The position numbers and the translations under genes are program-made. This document shows positions 1 to 6,457 of a stretch of DNA of 13,005 nucleotides, one piece after another (the stretch's first letter is position 1; every line of letters starts with the position of its first letter). Where the stretch lies: contig CALEQS010000139.1 of the NCBI GenBank assembly GCA_937907975.1, positions 1 through 13,005 of the forward strand, in the 5' to 3' direction. The notes under the pieces were generated by a model. That model was given only the letters and a program-made list of their open reading frames with translations, was not told the DNA's origin and made no database searches. The DNA is from an uncultured Clostridia bacterium. Its GTDB lineage: Bacteria > Bacillota > Clostridia > Oscillospirales > Oscillospiraceae.

Positions 1-1148
1 AGTTCGGCCAGCGTGTCATCGACACCATGTTCCCCGTGGCAAAGGGCGGCACCGCCGCTGTTCCCGGCCCCTTCGGCTCCGGCAAGACCGTCGTCCAGCA
101 CGCGCTGGCCAAGTGGTCTGACGTGGACATCGTGATCTATATCGGCTGCGGCGAGCGCGGCAACGAGATGACCGACGTTCTGCGCGAGTTCCCCGAGCTG
201 ATCGACCCCCGCACCGGCGAGACGCTGATGAAGCGCACCGTGCTGATCGCCAACACCTCCGATATGCCCGTGGCCGCCCGTGAGGCGTCCATCTACACCG
301 GCATCACCATCGCCGAGTACTTCCGCGACATGGGCTACGACGTGGCCGTCATCGCCGACTCCACCTCCCGCTGGGCCGAGGCTCTGCGTGAGATGTCCGG
401 CCGTCTGGAAGAGATGCCCGGCGAGGAAGGCTATCCCGCCTATCTGGCCAGCCGTATCGCCGAGTTCTACGAGCGCGCCGGCGTGGTCCAGTGCCTCGGC
501 TCCGACGAGGAGCGCCGCGGCAGCCTGACCGCCGTGGGCGCGGTCTCCCCTCCCGGCGGCGACCTGTCTGAGCCCGTCAGCCAGGGCACCATGCGCATCG
601 TCAAGGTGTTCTGGAGCCTGGACTCCTCCCTGGCCTATCGCCGTCACTTCCCCGCCATCAACTGGCTGAACTCCTACTCCCTGTATCTGGACAACCTGAA
701 GCCCTGGTTTGACGAGAATCTGGGCGAGAGCTTCCTCAAGAACCGCACCCGCGCCATGACCATCCTTCAGGAGGAGTCCTCCCTGAACGAGATCGTCCAG
801 CTGGTCGGTAAGGACAGCCTGGGTGCCGCCGATCAGCTCACGCTGGAGACCGCCAAGATGATCCGCGAGGACTTCCTGCAGCAGAACGCTTTTGTGGACA
901 TCGACTCCTTCTCCGACTACCGCCGTCAGGCCATGATGATGCAGCTGATCCTCGATTACGACAGCCAGTGCCGCGCCGCCATCCAGAAGGGCGCCAGCGT
1001 GTCCGACCTGTTCGCCATCGGCGCCCGCGCCGGCATCGGCCGCGCCAAGAGCGTGCCCGTGGACCAGTACGAGCAGACCTATGCCCGCATCGCCGAAGAG
1101 ATGACCAGCCAGATCGAAGAGATCGCTGAGAGAGGAGAGGTTGACTGA
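1..1148 (+). CDS. ntpA: V/A-type ATPase catalytic subunit A (5'-truncated by window edge)
   Basis: Catalytic, nucleotide-hydrolysing subunit of the V1/A1 head of a V/A-type ATPase, which couples ATP to H+ or Na+ transport at the cytoplasmic membrane; the coupling ion cannot be read from this subunit. The frame is open from base 3 and gives 381 visible residues. The family is usually near 590 residues, so roughly 200 N-terminal residues (beta-barrel and the A-specific insertion) lie outside the window. The Walker A loop GPFGSGKT is at visible residues 22-29, preceded by the A-subunit signature FPVAKGGTAAVPG. The Walker B/catalytic segment (VAVIADSTSRWAEALRE) and SPPGGDLSEPV are intact, followed by a helical C-terminal domain. 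The stop TGA overlaps the next start (TGATG), indicating translational coupling with ntpB. No lesions are seen. Confidence 0.97.
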   Translation, partial: FGQRVIDTMFPVAKGGTAAVPGPFGSGKTVVQHALAKWSDVDIVIYIGCGERGNEMTDVLREFPELIDPRTGETLMKRTVLIANTSDMPVAAREASIYTGITIAEYFRDMGYDVAVIADSTSRWAEALREMSGRLEEMPGEEGYPAYLASRIAEFYERAGVVQCLGSDEERRGSLTAVGAVSPPGGDLSEPVSQGTMRIVKVFWSLDSSLAYRRHFPAINWLNSYSLYLDNLKPWFDENLGESFLKNRTRAMTILQEESSLNEIVQLVGKDSLGAADQLTLETAKMIREDFLQQNAFVDIDSFSDYRRQAMMMQLILDYDSQCRAAIQKGASVSDLFAIGARAGIGRAKSVPVDQYEQTYARIAEEMTSQIEEIAERGEVD

Positions 1149-2530
1149 TGATTAAAGAATACCGCACGATCCAGGAGATCGCCTCCCCTCTGATGGTGGT
1201 CGATCATGTGCAGGGCGTCACCTATGACGAGCTGGCCGAGGTGGAGCTGACCGACGGCTCCATCCGCCGCGCCAAGGTGCTGGAGGTCAACGGCGACAAG
1301 GCTGTTGTCCAGCTGTTCTCCTCCGCCGCCGGCATCAATCTGGCTCAGTCCAAGGTCCGCTTCCTCGGCCATCCCCTTCAGCTGGCCGTCAGCGGTGATA
1401 TGCTGGGCCGCGTGTTCAACGGCATGGGCGAGCCCATAGACGGCGGCCCCGCCATTCTGGCCGAGGAGTACCGCGACATCAACGGTCTGGCCATGAACCC
1501 CGCCGCCCGCAACTACCCCAACGAGTTCATTCAGACCGGCATCTCCACCATCGACGGCCTGAACACGCTGGTCCGCGGCCAGAAGCTGCCTATCTTCTCC
1601 GGCTCCGGCCTGCCCCATGCTCAGCTGGCTGCTCAGATTGCCCGTCAGGCAAAGGTTCTGGACGGCGCCAGCAACTTCGCCGTCGTGTTCGCCGCCATCG
1701 GCATCACCTTCGAGGAGTCCGAGTACTTCGTGCAGGAGTTCCGCCGCACCGGCGCTATCGACCGCACCGTGCTGTTCACCAACCTGGCCAACGACCCCGC
1801 CGTCGAGCGTATCGCCACCCCCCGTATGGCGCTGACCGCCGCCGAGTATCTGGCCTTTGAGAAGAATATGCACGTTCTGGTCATCATGACCGACATCACC
1901 AACTACGCCGAGGCTCTGCGTGAGATCTCCGCGGCCAAGAAGGAAGTGCCCGGCCGCCGCGGCTATCCCGGCTACCTGTACACCGACCTGGCCACCATGT
2001 ACGAGCGCGCCGGCCGTCAGCTGGGCAAGGAGGGCTCCATCACCATGATCCCCATCCTGACCATGCCTGAGGATGACAAGACCCACCCCATCCCCGACCT
2101 GACCGGCTATATCACCGAGGGCCAGATCATCCTGAGCCGCGAGCTGTACCGCAAGGGCATCGTGCCTCCCGTGGACGTGCTGCCTTCCCTGAGCCGTCTG
2201 AAGGACAAGGGCATCGGCGAGGGCAAGACCCGCGAGGATCACGCCGGCACCATGAACCAGCTCTTCGCCGCCTACGCCACCGGCAAGGAGGCCAAGGAAC
2301 TGATGAGCATTCTGGGCGAGGCCGCCCTGTCCCCCACCGACCTGCTCTACGCCAAGTTCGCAGAGGAGTTCGAGAAGCGCTATGTGGCCCAGGGCCCCGA
2401 GGAGAACCGCTCCATTGAGGAGACCCTGGATCTGGGCTGGGAGCTGCTGAGCATCCTGCCCGTGAGCGAATTGAAGCGGATCAAAGAGGAGCACATCGCC
2501 AAGTATCTGCCCAAGAAAGACGCCGAATAA
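1148..2530 (+). CDS. ntpB: V/A-type ATPase non-catalytic subunit B
   Basis: Regulatory nucleotide-binding subunit that alternates with subunit A in the A3B3 hexamer of the V/A-type ATPase. It is 460 residues, the normal family length. The N-terminal beta-barrel (about 1-75) contains the characteristic VDHVQGVTYDELAEV. The P-loop position carries the degenerate SGSGLPHAQLAAQ (about 147-159) instead of a Walker A GKT, as expected for B. DITNYAEALREIS and ATMYERAGR are typical B motifs, and the helical C-terminus ends with PKKDAE. The ATG shares one base with the ntpA stop and has a purine-rich AGAGGAGAGG just upstream inside ntpA, so the start is well supported. It is co-transcribed with ntpA and ntpD. 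Confidence 0.97.
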   Translation: MIKEYRTIQEIASPLMVVDHVQGVTYDELAEVELTDGSIRRAKVLEVNGDKAVVQLFSSAAGINLAQSKVRFLGHPLQLAVSGDMLGRVFNGMGEPIDGGPAILAEEYRDINGLAMNPAARNYPNEFIQTGISTIDGLNTLVRGQKLPIFSGSGLPHAQLAAQIARQAKVLDGASNFAVVFAAIGITFEESEYFVQEFRRTGAIDRTVLFTNLANDPAVERIATPRMALTAAEYLAFEKNMHVLVIMTDITNYAEALREISAAKKEVPGRRGYPGYLYTDLATMYERAGRQLGKEGSITMIPILTMPEDDKTHPIPDLTGYITEGQIILSRELYRKGIVPPVDVLPSLSRLKDKGIGEGKTREDHAGTMNQLFAAYATGKEAKELMSILGEAALSPTDLLYAKFAEEFEKRYVAQGPEENRSIEETLDLGWELLSILPVSELKRIKEEHIAKYLPKKDAE

Positions 2531-2542
2531 GGGGGATTTCGC

Positions 2543-3241
2543 ATGGCAAACACCACTGTTAGCGCCACCCGCATGGAGCTGACCCGGCTGAAGGGCCGGC
2601 TCAAGACCGCCACCCGGGGCCACAAGCTGCTCAAGGACAAGCGGGACGAGCTCATGAAGCAGTTCCTCGATGTGGTGCGGGAAAACCGCGAAATCCGTCA
2701 GCGCGTGGAGGAGGGCCTGAAGCAGGCCCACGCCTCCTTCACCGTGGCCTCTGCCCTGATGAGCGCCGAGATGCTGGAGCAGTCCCTGCTCTATCCCAAG
2801 CAGAGCGTAGAGCTGGGCATGACCACCAAGAACATCATGTCCGTCAACGTGCCGGAGTATCACTTCAGCACCGCCGGCGGCGCCGCCGGGGACATTTACC
2901 CCTACGGCTTCGCCATGACCAGCTGTGAGCTGGACGGCGCGGTGGACGCCCTGTCCTCCGTGTTTCAGGATATGCTGAAGCTGGCGCAGATCGAAAAGAC
3001 CACCCAGCTGCTGGCGGAGGAGATCGAAAAGACCCGCCGTCGCGTCAATGCGCTGGAATACGTTATGATCCCCCAGACCGAGGAGAGCATCAAGTACATC
3101 TCCATGAAGCTGGAGGAAAATGACCGCAACTCCACCACCCGCCTGATGAAGGTCAAGGATATGATGCTTCAGCAGGCCATTGAGGAGAAGCGCCGCGAGG
3201 TTGCAGAAGCCATCGCCGAGGCGGAAGCCGAGGGCGCGTAA
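2543..3241 (+). CDS. ntpD: V/A-type ATPase central-stalk subunit D
   Basis: Central rotor shaft of the V/A-type ATPase: a long antiparallel coiled coil that turns inside the A3B3 head and connects to the membrane ring. It is 232 residues, close to the family norm. The N-terminal helix contains the family pattern TRMELTRLKGRLKTATRGHKLLKDK (given here in part as TRLKGRL and GHKLLKDKRDELM, about residues 12-38). The C-terminal helix (RRRVNALEYVMIP about 162-176, then a long charged helix ending EAEAEGA) is also typical. The start follows GGGGG in the 12-base gap after ntpB. It is the last gene of the operon; subunit A, B and D order with D last is common in Clostridia. The stop is followed 52 bases later by a strong terminator. 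Confidence 0.96.
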   Translation: MANTTVSATRMELTRLKGRLKTATRGHKLLKDKRDELMKQFLDVVRENREIRQRVEEGLKQAHASFTVASALMSAEMLEQSLLYPKQSVELGMTTKNIMSVNVPEYHFSTAGGAAGDIYPYGFAMTSCELDGAVDALSSVFQDMLKLAQIEKTTQLLAEEIEKTRRRVNALEYVMIPQTEESIKYISMKLEENDRNSTTRLMKVKDMMLQQAIEEKRREVAEAIAEAEAEGA

Positions 3242-3292
3242 GCGTGATTTTCGGAAAGACTTTCAGCCTTTCCGGCAACGAAATAAAAAATA

Positions 3293-3331
3293 AAAAGAGG
3301 GACGGTTTTTATAGCCGTCCCTCTTTTATTT
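3293..3331 (+). terminator. Intrinsic terminator of the V-ATPase operon
   Basis: A perfect 13-bp stem (AAAAGAGGGACGG at 3293-3305 with CCGTCCCTCTTTT at 3315-3327) closes a 9-base loop and runs into a T-rich tail. The A-rich 5' flank would also give a U tract on the opposite strand, but no minus-strand gene ends here. A weaker 7-bp hairpin (3252-3258 with 3268-3274) lies between it and the ntpD stop. Confidence 0.93.
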
Positions 3332-3565
3332 TGCAGTGATGACCCGCAGCAGAGCACAGGTCTCACAGAGTTCCGTCATCCGCAGATGACGGAATAAGAT
3401 AAAATCTGTTTTTCCGAGGGCGCACCCCAGGGTGGCTTCTCTTGCTCCTGCGGGACAATTCACCTTCTGTACCTCGGAAAAAACTCTTCTCAGCCCAGCA
3501 AGTGTGCGAACAGCCCGCCAAATGCGGCAGTTCGTGCGCGCAGTGGACGGTAAAGCCCCTCGCAG
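3330..3565 (+). other. Structured intergenic segment, possible non-coding RNA
   Basis: About 235 bases with no credible protein gene: the short minus-strand frames here have no ribosome binding site and unlikely composition. The segment holds a series of stems. (1) A 10-bp perfect hairpin TTCCGTCATC / GATGACGGAA at 3371-3380 and 3385-3394 with loop CGCA. (2) An 11-bp stem TTTTTCCGAGG (3409-3419) with CCTCGGAAAAA (3472-3482), enclosing a second stem 3429-3435 with 3460-3466 that uses two G-U pairs. (3) A 10-bp stem 3502-3511 with 3530-3539 in which three pairs are G-U on the plus strand, topped by CCGC / GCGG. The G-U pairs favour transcription of the plus strand. The strong stem at 3566-3600 would end the transcript. 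An AT-rich TAAGATAAAAT (3395-3405) could be a -10 region giving a transcript near 195 nt, but no good -35 is seen. I cannot match it to 6S, SRP, tmRNA or RNase P RNA; it may instead be a repetitive element. Confidence 0.4.
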
Positions 3566-3601
3566 AAAAGAGCTCACCCACTGTGTGGGTGAGCTCTTTT
3601 T
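3566..3601. terminator. Strong bidirectional terminator hairpin
   Basis: A perfect 16-bp inverted repeat (AAAAGAGCTCACCCAC at 3566-3581 and its complement at 3585-3600) has a 3-base loop TGT. Read on the minus strand it lies 7 bases past the stop of the gene at 3608-4024 and ends in CTCTTTT. Read on the plus strand it ends in CTCTTTTT and would terminate any RNA from the structured segment to its left. Confidence 0.9.
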
Positions 3602-3607
3602 GAGAAT

Positions 3608-4024
3608 TTAAATCAAATCGCTCTCGACCTGCACATGGTCGGTGCCGTGCGCCTCGAACTCCGCCATATAGGCGTCCATGCGCCGGGTCAGTTCGGCAAA
3701 GTTGCTCTCGTCGATGGCGGCATCGTCCATGTCCCGCCGGGCCAGCTCCTCCGCCAAAATGTCGAAGAACACTGCGTCCTCATAGTCGGCAATGGCCTCG
3801 TGAATGCCGCCCTCGGCAAAGGCCCGGGAGGGCACCACCTCGCCCTGCCACAGCTCTGCCAGCGCAGGCATCCCCTCCTGCGCCGCCTTGGCAAACAGCA
3901 GGGACTCCACCTCGTCATAATCCCGGAACCGGTCTTCGCCCCGGGCGGAATTCAAGACCCAGTTTCCAATATACGCCATATCCAGCAGGCGCCGGAACTG
4001 CTTCGTTGTCAAGTGAAGATCCAC
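3608..4024 (-). CDS. Conserved-looking hypothetical protein, 138 residues
   Basis: I do not recognise a named family. The product is a small acidic, mostly helical, soluble protein with no signal peptide, membrane segment or metal-binding cysteines. It begins with a Lys/Arg-rich helix (LTTKQFRRLLDMAYIGNWVLN, about 5-25) and continues with alternating acidic and hydrophobic stretches (FFDILAEELARRDMDDAA, about 87-104). The start is GTG at 4024: it is preceded by AAAGGAGG with 9 bases of spacing (GGAGG complement at 4034-4038), and the next codons fit. It stands alone on the minus strand, with a good sigma-A-type promoter at 4101-4128 and a strong terminator right after the stop, so it is a real monocistronic gene. 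It is divergent from murI. Function is unknown; a small regulator or adaptor is possible but nothing shows it. Confidence 0.85.
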   Translation of the reverse strand: MDLHLTTKQFRRLLDMAYIGNWVLNSARGEDRFRDYDEVESLLFAKAAQEGMPALAELWQGEVVPSRAFAEGGIHEAIADYEDAVFFDILAEELARRDMDDAAIDESNFAELTRRMDAYMAEFEAHGTDHVQVESDLI

Positions 4025-4070
4025 AGAGGACCGCCTCCTTTATCCGCTGACACGCGGAGTCCTTCCAAGT

Positions 4071-4085
4071 GCGCACATAGTGCGC
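4071..4085. repeat. Inverted repeat in the leader of the minus-strand orphan gene
   Basis: A perfect 6-bp inverted repeat with a 3-base spacer (GCGCAC ATA GTGCGC) lies about 10-25 bases downstream of the predicted transcription start from the 4101-4128 promoter. Its position suits a repressor operator or a leader hairpin. A second small dyad (CCGC / GCGG) sits between it and the Shine-Dalgarno sequence. No specific regulator is implied. Confidence 0.5.
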
Positions 4086-4100
4086 CTCATTGGTATGATT

Positions 4101-4128
4101 ATTATAGTCTATTCTGCCGGAAAGTCAA
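4101..4128 (-). promoter_or_regulatory. Sigma-A-type promoter for the minus-strand orphan gene
   Basis: On the minus strand TTGACT (4128-4123) and TATAAT (4106-4101) are separated by 16 bases. The -10 is a perfect consensus and the -35 has one mismatch. The expected start of transcription is near 4094, giving a leader of about 70 bases before the GTG at 4024. Confidence 0.82.
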
Positions 4129-4170
4129 TCGTGCCAGGGGTGACAAAGGATAACAAAAAGCGGGAAATGA

Positions 4171-4199
4171 TTTACTTGTCCGGCGCGTTGTGCTATCAT
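4171..4199 (+). promoter_or_regulatory. Candidate promoter for murI and the genes behind it
   Basis: TTTACT (4171-4176) and TATCAT (4194-4199) are spaced by exactly 17 bases. The -10 matches consensus at 5 of 6 positions and the -35 at 4 of 6. Transcription would start near 4206, leaving a leader of about 68 bases. That leader holds a 6-bp hairpin (GTCCGC 4240-4245 with GCGGAC 4253-4258) ending just before the GGAGG at 4262-4266, which could affect ribosome access. Confidence 0.6.
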
Positions 4200-4273
4200 A
4201 AGGTATTAAGGTGCACATACTTTTCGCACAAGTGATACAGTCCGCTGCTTCGGCGGACACTGGAGGTAATCCC

Positions 4274-5089
4274 ATGGATAACCGCCCCATTGGCGTGTTT
4301 GATTCCGGCCTCGGCGGCCTGACCGCCGTGCGCCGTCTGGCGGCACTGCTGCCCAATGAAAACATCATCTACTTTGGCGACACCGGCCGGGTGCCCTACG
4401 GCACCCGCTCCCGGGAAATCATCCGCCGCTATGCCATGCAGGACGTGAACTTCCTGCGCAGTTTTGACCTGAAGGCCATCGTCATCGCCTGCGGCACCGT
4501 GTCCTCCATCGCGCTGGACGACCTGCGGGCCCAGACCGACCTGCCCATCTTCGGCGTGGTGTTCCCCACCGCCAAAAAGGCGGCGCAGGTGACGAAAAAC
4601 GGAAAGGTCGGCATCATTGCCACCCCCGCCACCATCCGCACCGGGGCCTATGACCGGGTGATCCGGGCAGAAAACCCGAACGTGACGCTGACCGCCCGCT
4701 CCTGCCCGTTGTTTGTACCGCTGGTGGAGAATGGCCGCACCCGACCCGGCGACGTGGTCATCGAGACCATTGCGGCGGAATATCTCGCCCCCGTCCGGGC
4801 CGCCGGGGTGGACACCCTCATTCTGGGGTGCACCCACTATCCCCTGCTCACCGATGTGATCGGCGCTTACATGGGCCCAGGCGTCACCCTGCTGGACTCC
4901 GGCGCCGAGGTGGCCGAGGAGCTGGCGGGCTATCTGCGTGAGCATGATCTGCGCGCCGACCTGACCCAGCACGGCACCTGCCGCTGGTACGTCAGCGACA
5001 GCGTGGAGTCCTTCCACGATCTGGCCTCCATCTTCCTTGACCGGGAGGTCACCGAGCCGGTGGAGCAGATCGCCATCGAAAATTACTGA
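4274..5089 (+). CDS. murI: Glutamate racemase
   Basis: Converts L-glutamate to D-glutamate, the building block added by MurD to peptidoglycan precursors; cytoplasmic and PLP-independent. It is 271 residues from the ATG at 4274, chosen because GGAGG (4262-4266) sits 7 bases upstream; an in-frame ATG at 4211 has no such site and lies almost at the predicted transcription start. The Asp/Glu racemase signatures are in order: IGVFDSGLGGLTAV (6-19, with catalytic-site D10/S11), YFGDTGRVPYGTRS, first catalytic Cys C73 in IACGTVSS, and second catalytic Cys C186 and His H188 in LGCTHYPLL. The residue after C73 is Gly where most family members have Asn (CNT), an oddity discussed in the findings. It is followed 21 bases later by the DUF1934 gene. 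The assignment is secure; a broader-specificity racemase is the only real alternative. Confidence 0.94.
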   Translation: MDNRPIGVFDSGLGGLTAVRRLAALLPNENIIYFGDTGRVPYGTRSREIIRRYAMQDVNFLRSFDLKAIVIACGTVSSIALDDLRAQTDLPIFGVVFPTAKKAAQVTKNGKVGIIATPATIRTGAYDRVIRAENPNVTLTARSCPLFVPLVENGRTRPGDVVIETIAAEYLAPVRAAGVDTLILGCTHYPLLTDVIGAYMGPGVTLLDSGAEVAEELAGYLREHDLRADLTQHGTCRWYVSDSVESFHDLASIFLDREVTEPVEQIAIENY

Positions 5090-5110
5090 TCTGTCAGGAG
5101 AACCGAAACT

Positions 5111-5548
5111 ATGGAAAAAGACGTTATCATCTCTATCCGGGGCACCCAGGACTACTCCGGCACCGAGCCCGACACCATGGAGCTGGTGACCGAGGGCAAG
5201 CTGGCAGTGCAGGACGGTGCACTGCGCCTGAGCTACGAGGAGAGCGAGCTCACCGGCATGGAGGGCACCACCACCGTTTTTCAGGTGGAGCCGGAAAAGG
5301 TGACTCTGCTCCGGCTGGGCAGTGTCCAGTCGGAAATGGTCTTTGAGGAAGGCCGCCGCCATATGTCGCTCTACTCCACTCCCTATGGCAATATGGAGAT
5401 CGGCGTCCGGGCCCGCCGGCTGAATTCCACGCTGGAGCTGACCGGCGGACGGCTGGAGATCGACTACGACATCGAGATCAATCATATGCTGGCCGGACAG
5501 AGCCTGTTCTGCATCGACGCGCGGGAAAATACGCCGGTCAAGAGCTGA
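5111..5548 (+). CDS. DUF1934 (YwiB-like) beta-barrel protein
   Basis: A small cytoplasmic protein of the DUF1934 family, calycin-like beta-barrel, function not established. It is 145 residues, normal for the family. Diagnostic wording is present: DVIISIRGTQ near the N-terminus (4-13), SYEESELTGMEGTTTVFQVEP (about 39-59), MVFEEGRRHMSLYSTPYG (about 77-94) and a C-terminal strand pair with DYDIEINHMLAG. The start has AGGAG about 10 bases upstream. In Bacillus subtilis the homologue ywiB lies directly upstream of argS; here the next gene is an ArgRS-like fragment, so the neighbourhood is conserved even though the synthetase is not complete. It ends TGA one base before the next ATG and is therefore translationally coupled to it. 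Confidence 0.88.
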   Translation: MEKDVIISIRGTQDYSGTEPDTMELVTEGKLAVQDGALRLSYEESELTGMEGTTTVFQVEPEKVTLLRLGSVQSEMVFEEGRRHMSLYSTPYGNMEIGVRARRLNSTLELTGGRLEIDYDIEINHMLAGQSLFCIDARENTPVKS

Positions 5549-5549
5549 G

Positions 5550-6245
5550 ATGCCCGATCCGCTGACCGCAGCTCGGCTGAAAGCCGCTGCACTGCTGACC
5601 GAGGCCGCCCGCAGGCTGGGAAACGATGCTGTATGCCCCGTCCGATCCGTCCGCTTTCGCCCGGACGGCAAAGGCGGCGAACTGGCCGCCCCGTTCCCCA
5701 TGACCGCCCATCTGGACGCCGGGGCGCTGGCACAGGCCATGAGCGCCGACGCGTTTTTTGAGCGCGCCGCCCCCTCCGGGACATGGATCGCGCTGGAGCT
5801 TGGCGAGGAATGGCGGGACGCCGTGCGATGTTGGACGGCACCGGAAGAAAAGCTGACCGCTGACACGCCCCCTATCCCTGCATTCCCTGCCAAAATCGAC
5901 GCCGCCCTCTGGCGGCTGGACGCGCTGGCCGGGAGATGCGACCCACTCACCGCCGCCCGGCTCGACCGGGGCAATCCCGCGTGGCGGGTGCAGCGGTGCA
6001 CAGAGCTGGCCGGACAAAACCGGGGCCGCAATGCCCCTGACCGGCGGCTCGTCAACGAAGCGGCGCTTCTCTACGCTCTGCTGACGGAAGACAGCGCCCC
6101 AAAGGCCGCACAGCAGCTCATCACGCTGGCTGACCGGTATCTTGCCTCCCCCGCCGAGGACGCACTGGTGCGCCGTGTACTGGCCGCCGGCTGGCAGGCG
6201 GTGGGATGCTGCGAAAAAAAAGTCTCCAATTCCACGTCATTCTGA
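5550..6245 (+). CDS. ArgRS-like protein lacking the catalytic domain (N-terminal Add1-like plus C-terminal DALR-like)
   Basis: A 231-residue protein that resembles the two ends of arginyl-tRNA synthetase without its centre. Residues 1-95 read like the ArgRS Add1 domain, with APSGTWIALELGEEW (about 76-90) in place of the usual PGFINFFLSDEW pattern. Residues about 112-221 read like the DALR anticodon-binding helical domain, with NPAWRVQRCTELA matching NPxxYVQYAHAR and a terminal VLAAGWQAVGC matching the usual end VLxxGLxLLGI. The HIGH and KMSK class-I motifs are absent, so it cannot charge tRNA. It directly follows the ywiB homologue, where argS is expected. The start abuts the previous stop and has only a weak purine stretch upstream. 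The last ten residues (EKKVSNSTSF) and the stop are contributed by a run of eight A bases and an interspersed repeat. Domain assignment is from recalled family wording and is moderate. Confidence 0.7.
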   Translation: MPDPLTAARLKAAALLTEAARRLGNDAVCPVRSVRFRPDGKGGELAAPFPMTAHLDAGALAQAMSADAFFERAAPSGTWIALELGEEWRDAVRCWTAPEEKLTADTPPIPAFPAKIDAALWRLDALAGRCDPLTAARLDRGNPAWRVQRCTELAGQNRGRNAPDRRLVNEAALLYALLTEDSAPKAAQQLITLADRYLASPAEDALVRRVLAAGWQAVGCCEKKVSNSTSF

Positions 6246-6409
6246 GCGCAGCGAAGAATCTTACAGCACCAACCTTCAATACACAGCTGATCTAAATGAA
6301 TACGCTGGTGTTTTCAGATTCTCGTGCCGGCCTAAGAGCCGCCCTCCGGGCGGTTGGCCGCTTGCACGCAAAAAGCGGCCGCAGTCGGTCACTGTGCTCC
6401 CTCAGAATG
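6238..6409. repeat. Short interspersed element with inverted ends
   Basis: CATTCTGAG at 6238-6246 is repeated in inverted orientation as CTCAGAATG at 6401-6409. The left end continues CGCAGCGAAGAATC, and the right end, read on the minus strand, continues GGAGCACAGTGACCGA; both match my recollection of a repeat family common in gut Firmicutes intergenic regions. Inside are two clear hairpins: 6337-6344 with 6348-6355 (CCGCCC/GGGCGG core) and GGCCGCTT 6356-6363 with AAGCGGCC 6373-6380. There is no protein gene and no T tract after the stems. The left end overlaps the last codons of the ArgRS-like gene. The rest of the 6246-6457 gap shows no convincing promoter for the response regulator gene. 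Confidence 0.6.
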
Positions 6410-6457
6410 CCCCTTCCACAAGACATGAACCACAATTCAAAGCGAGGTGCTTACCCT

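Noticed and set aside
1079..2863. 594-codon open frame on the minus strand opposite ntpB
   Set aside because: It is antisense to a clear V-ATPase gene; its His/Gln/Gly/Leu-rich translation is typical of a GC-rich shadow frame and it has no domain or ribosome binding site.
3326..3581. Two short minus-strand open frames (72 and 83 codons) in the structured intergenic segment
   Set aside because: No Shine-Dalgarno sequence, unlikely composition, and they cross RNA-like stems; they resemble spurious translations of intergenic repeats.
3330..3601. RNase P RNA, tmRNA or SRP RNA
   Set aside because: None of the conserved core sequences I know for these RNAs is present; 6S RNA could not be confirmed or excluded because the segment does not obviously fold into one rod.
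4211..4273. Upstream in-frame ATG (4211) as start of murI
   Set aside because: It would add 21 residues with no ribosome binding site and lies almost at the predicted transcription start; the ATG at 4274 has GGAGG and the family N-terminus.
4196..6055. 619-codon open frame on the minus strand opposite murI, the DUF1934 gene and the ArgRS-like gene
   Set aside because: Shadow of three plausible plus-strand genes; low-complexity Gly/His/Ala translation and no start signals.
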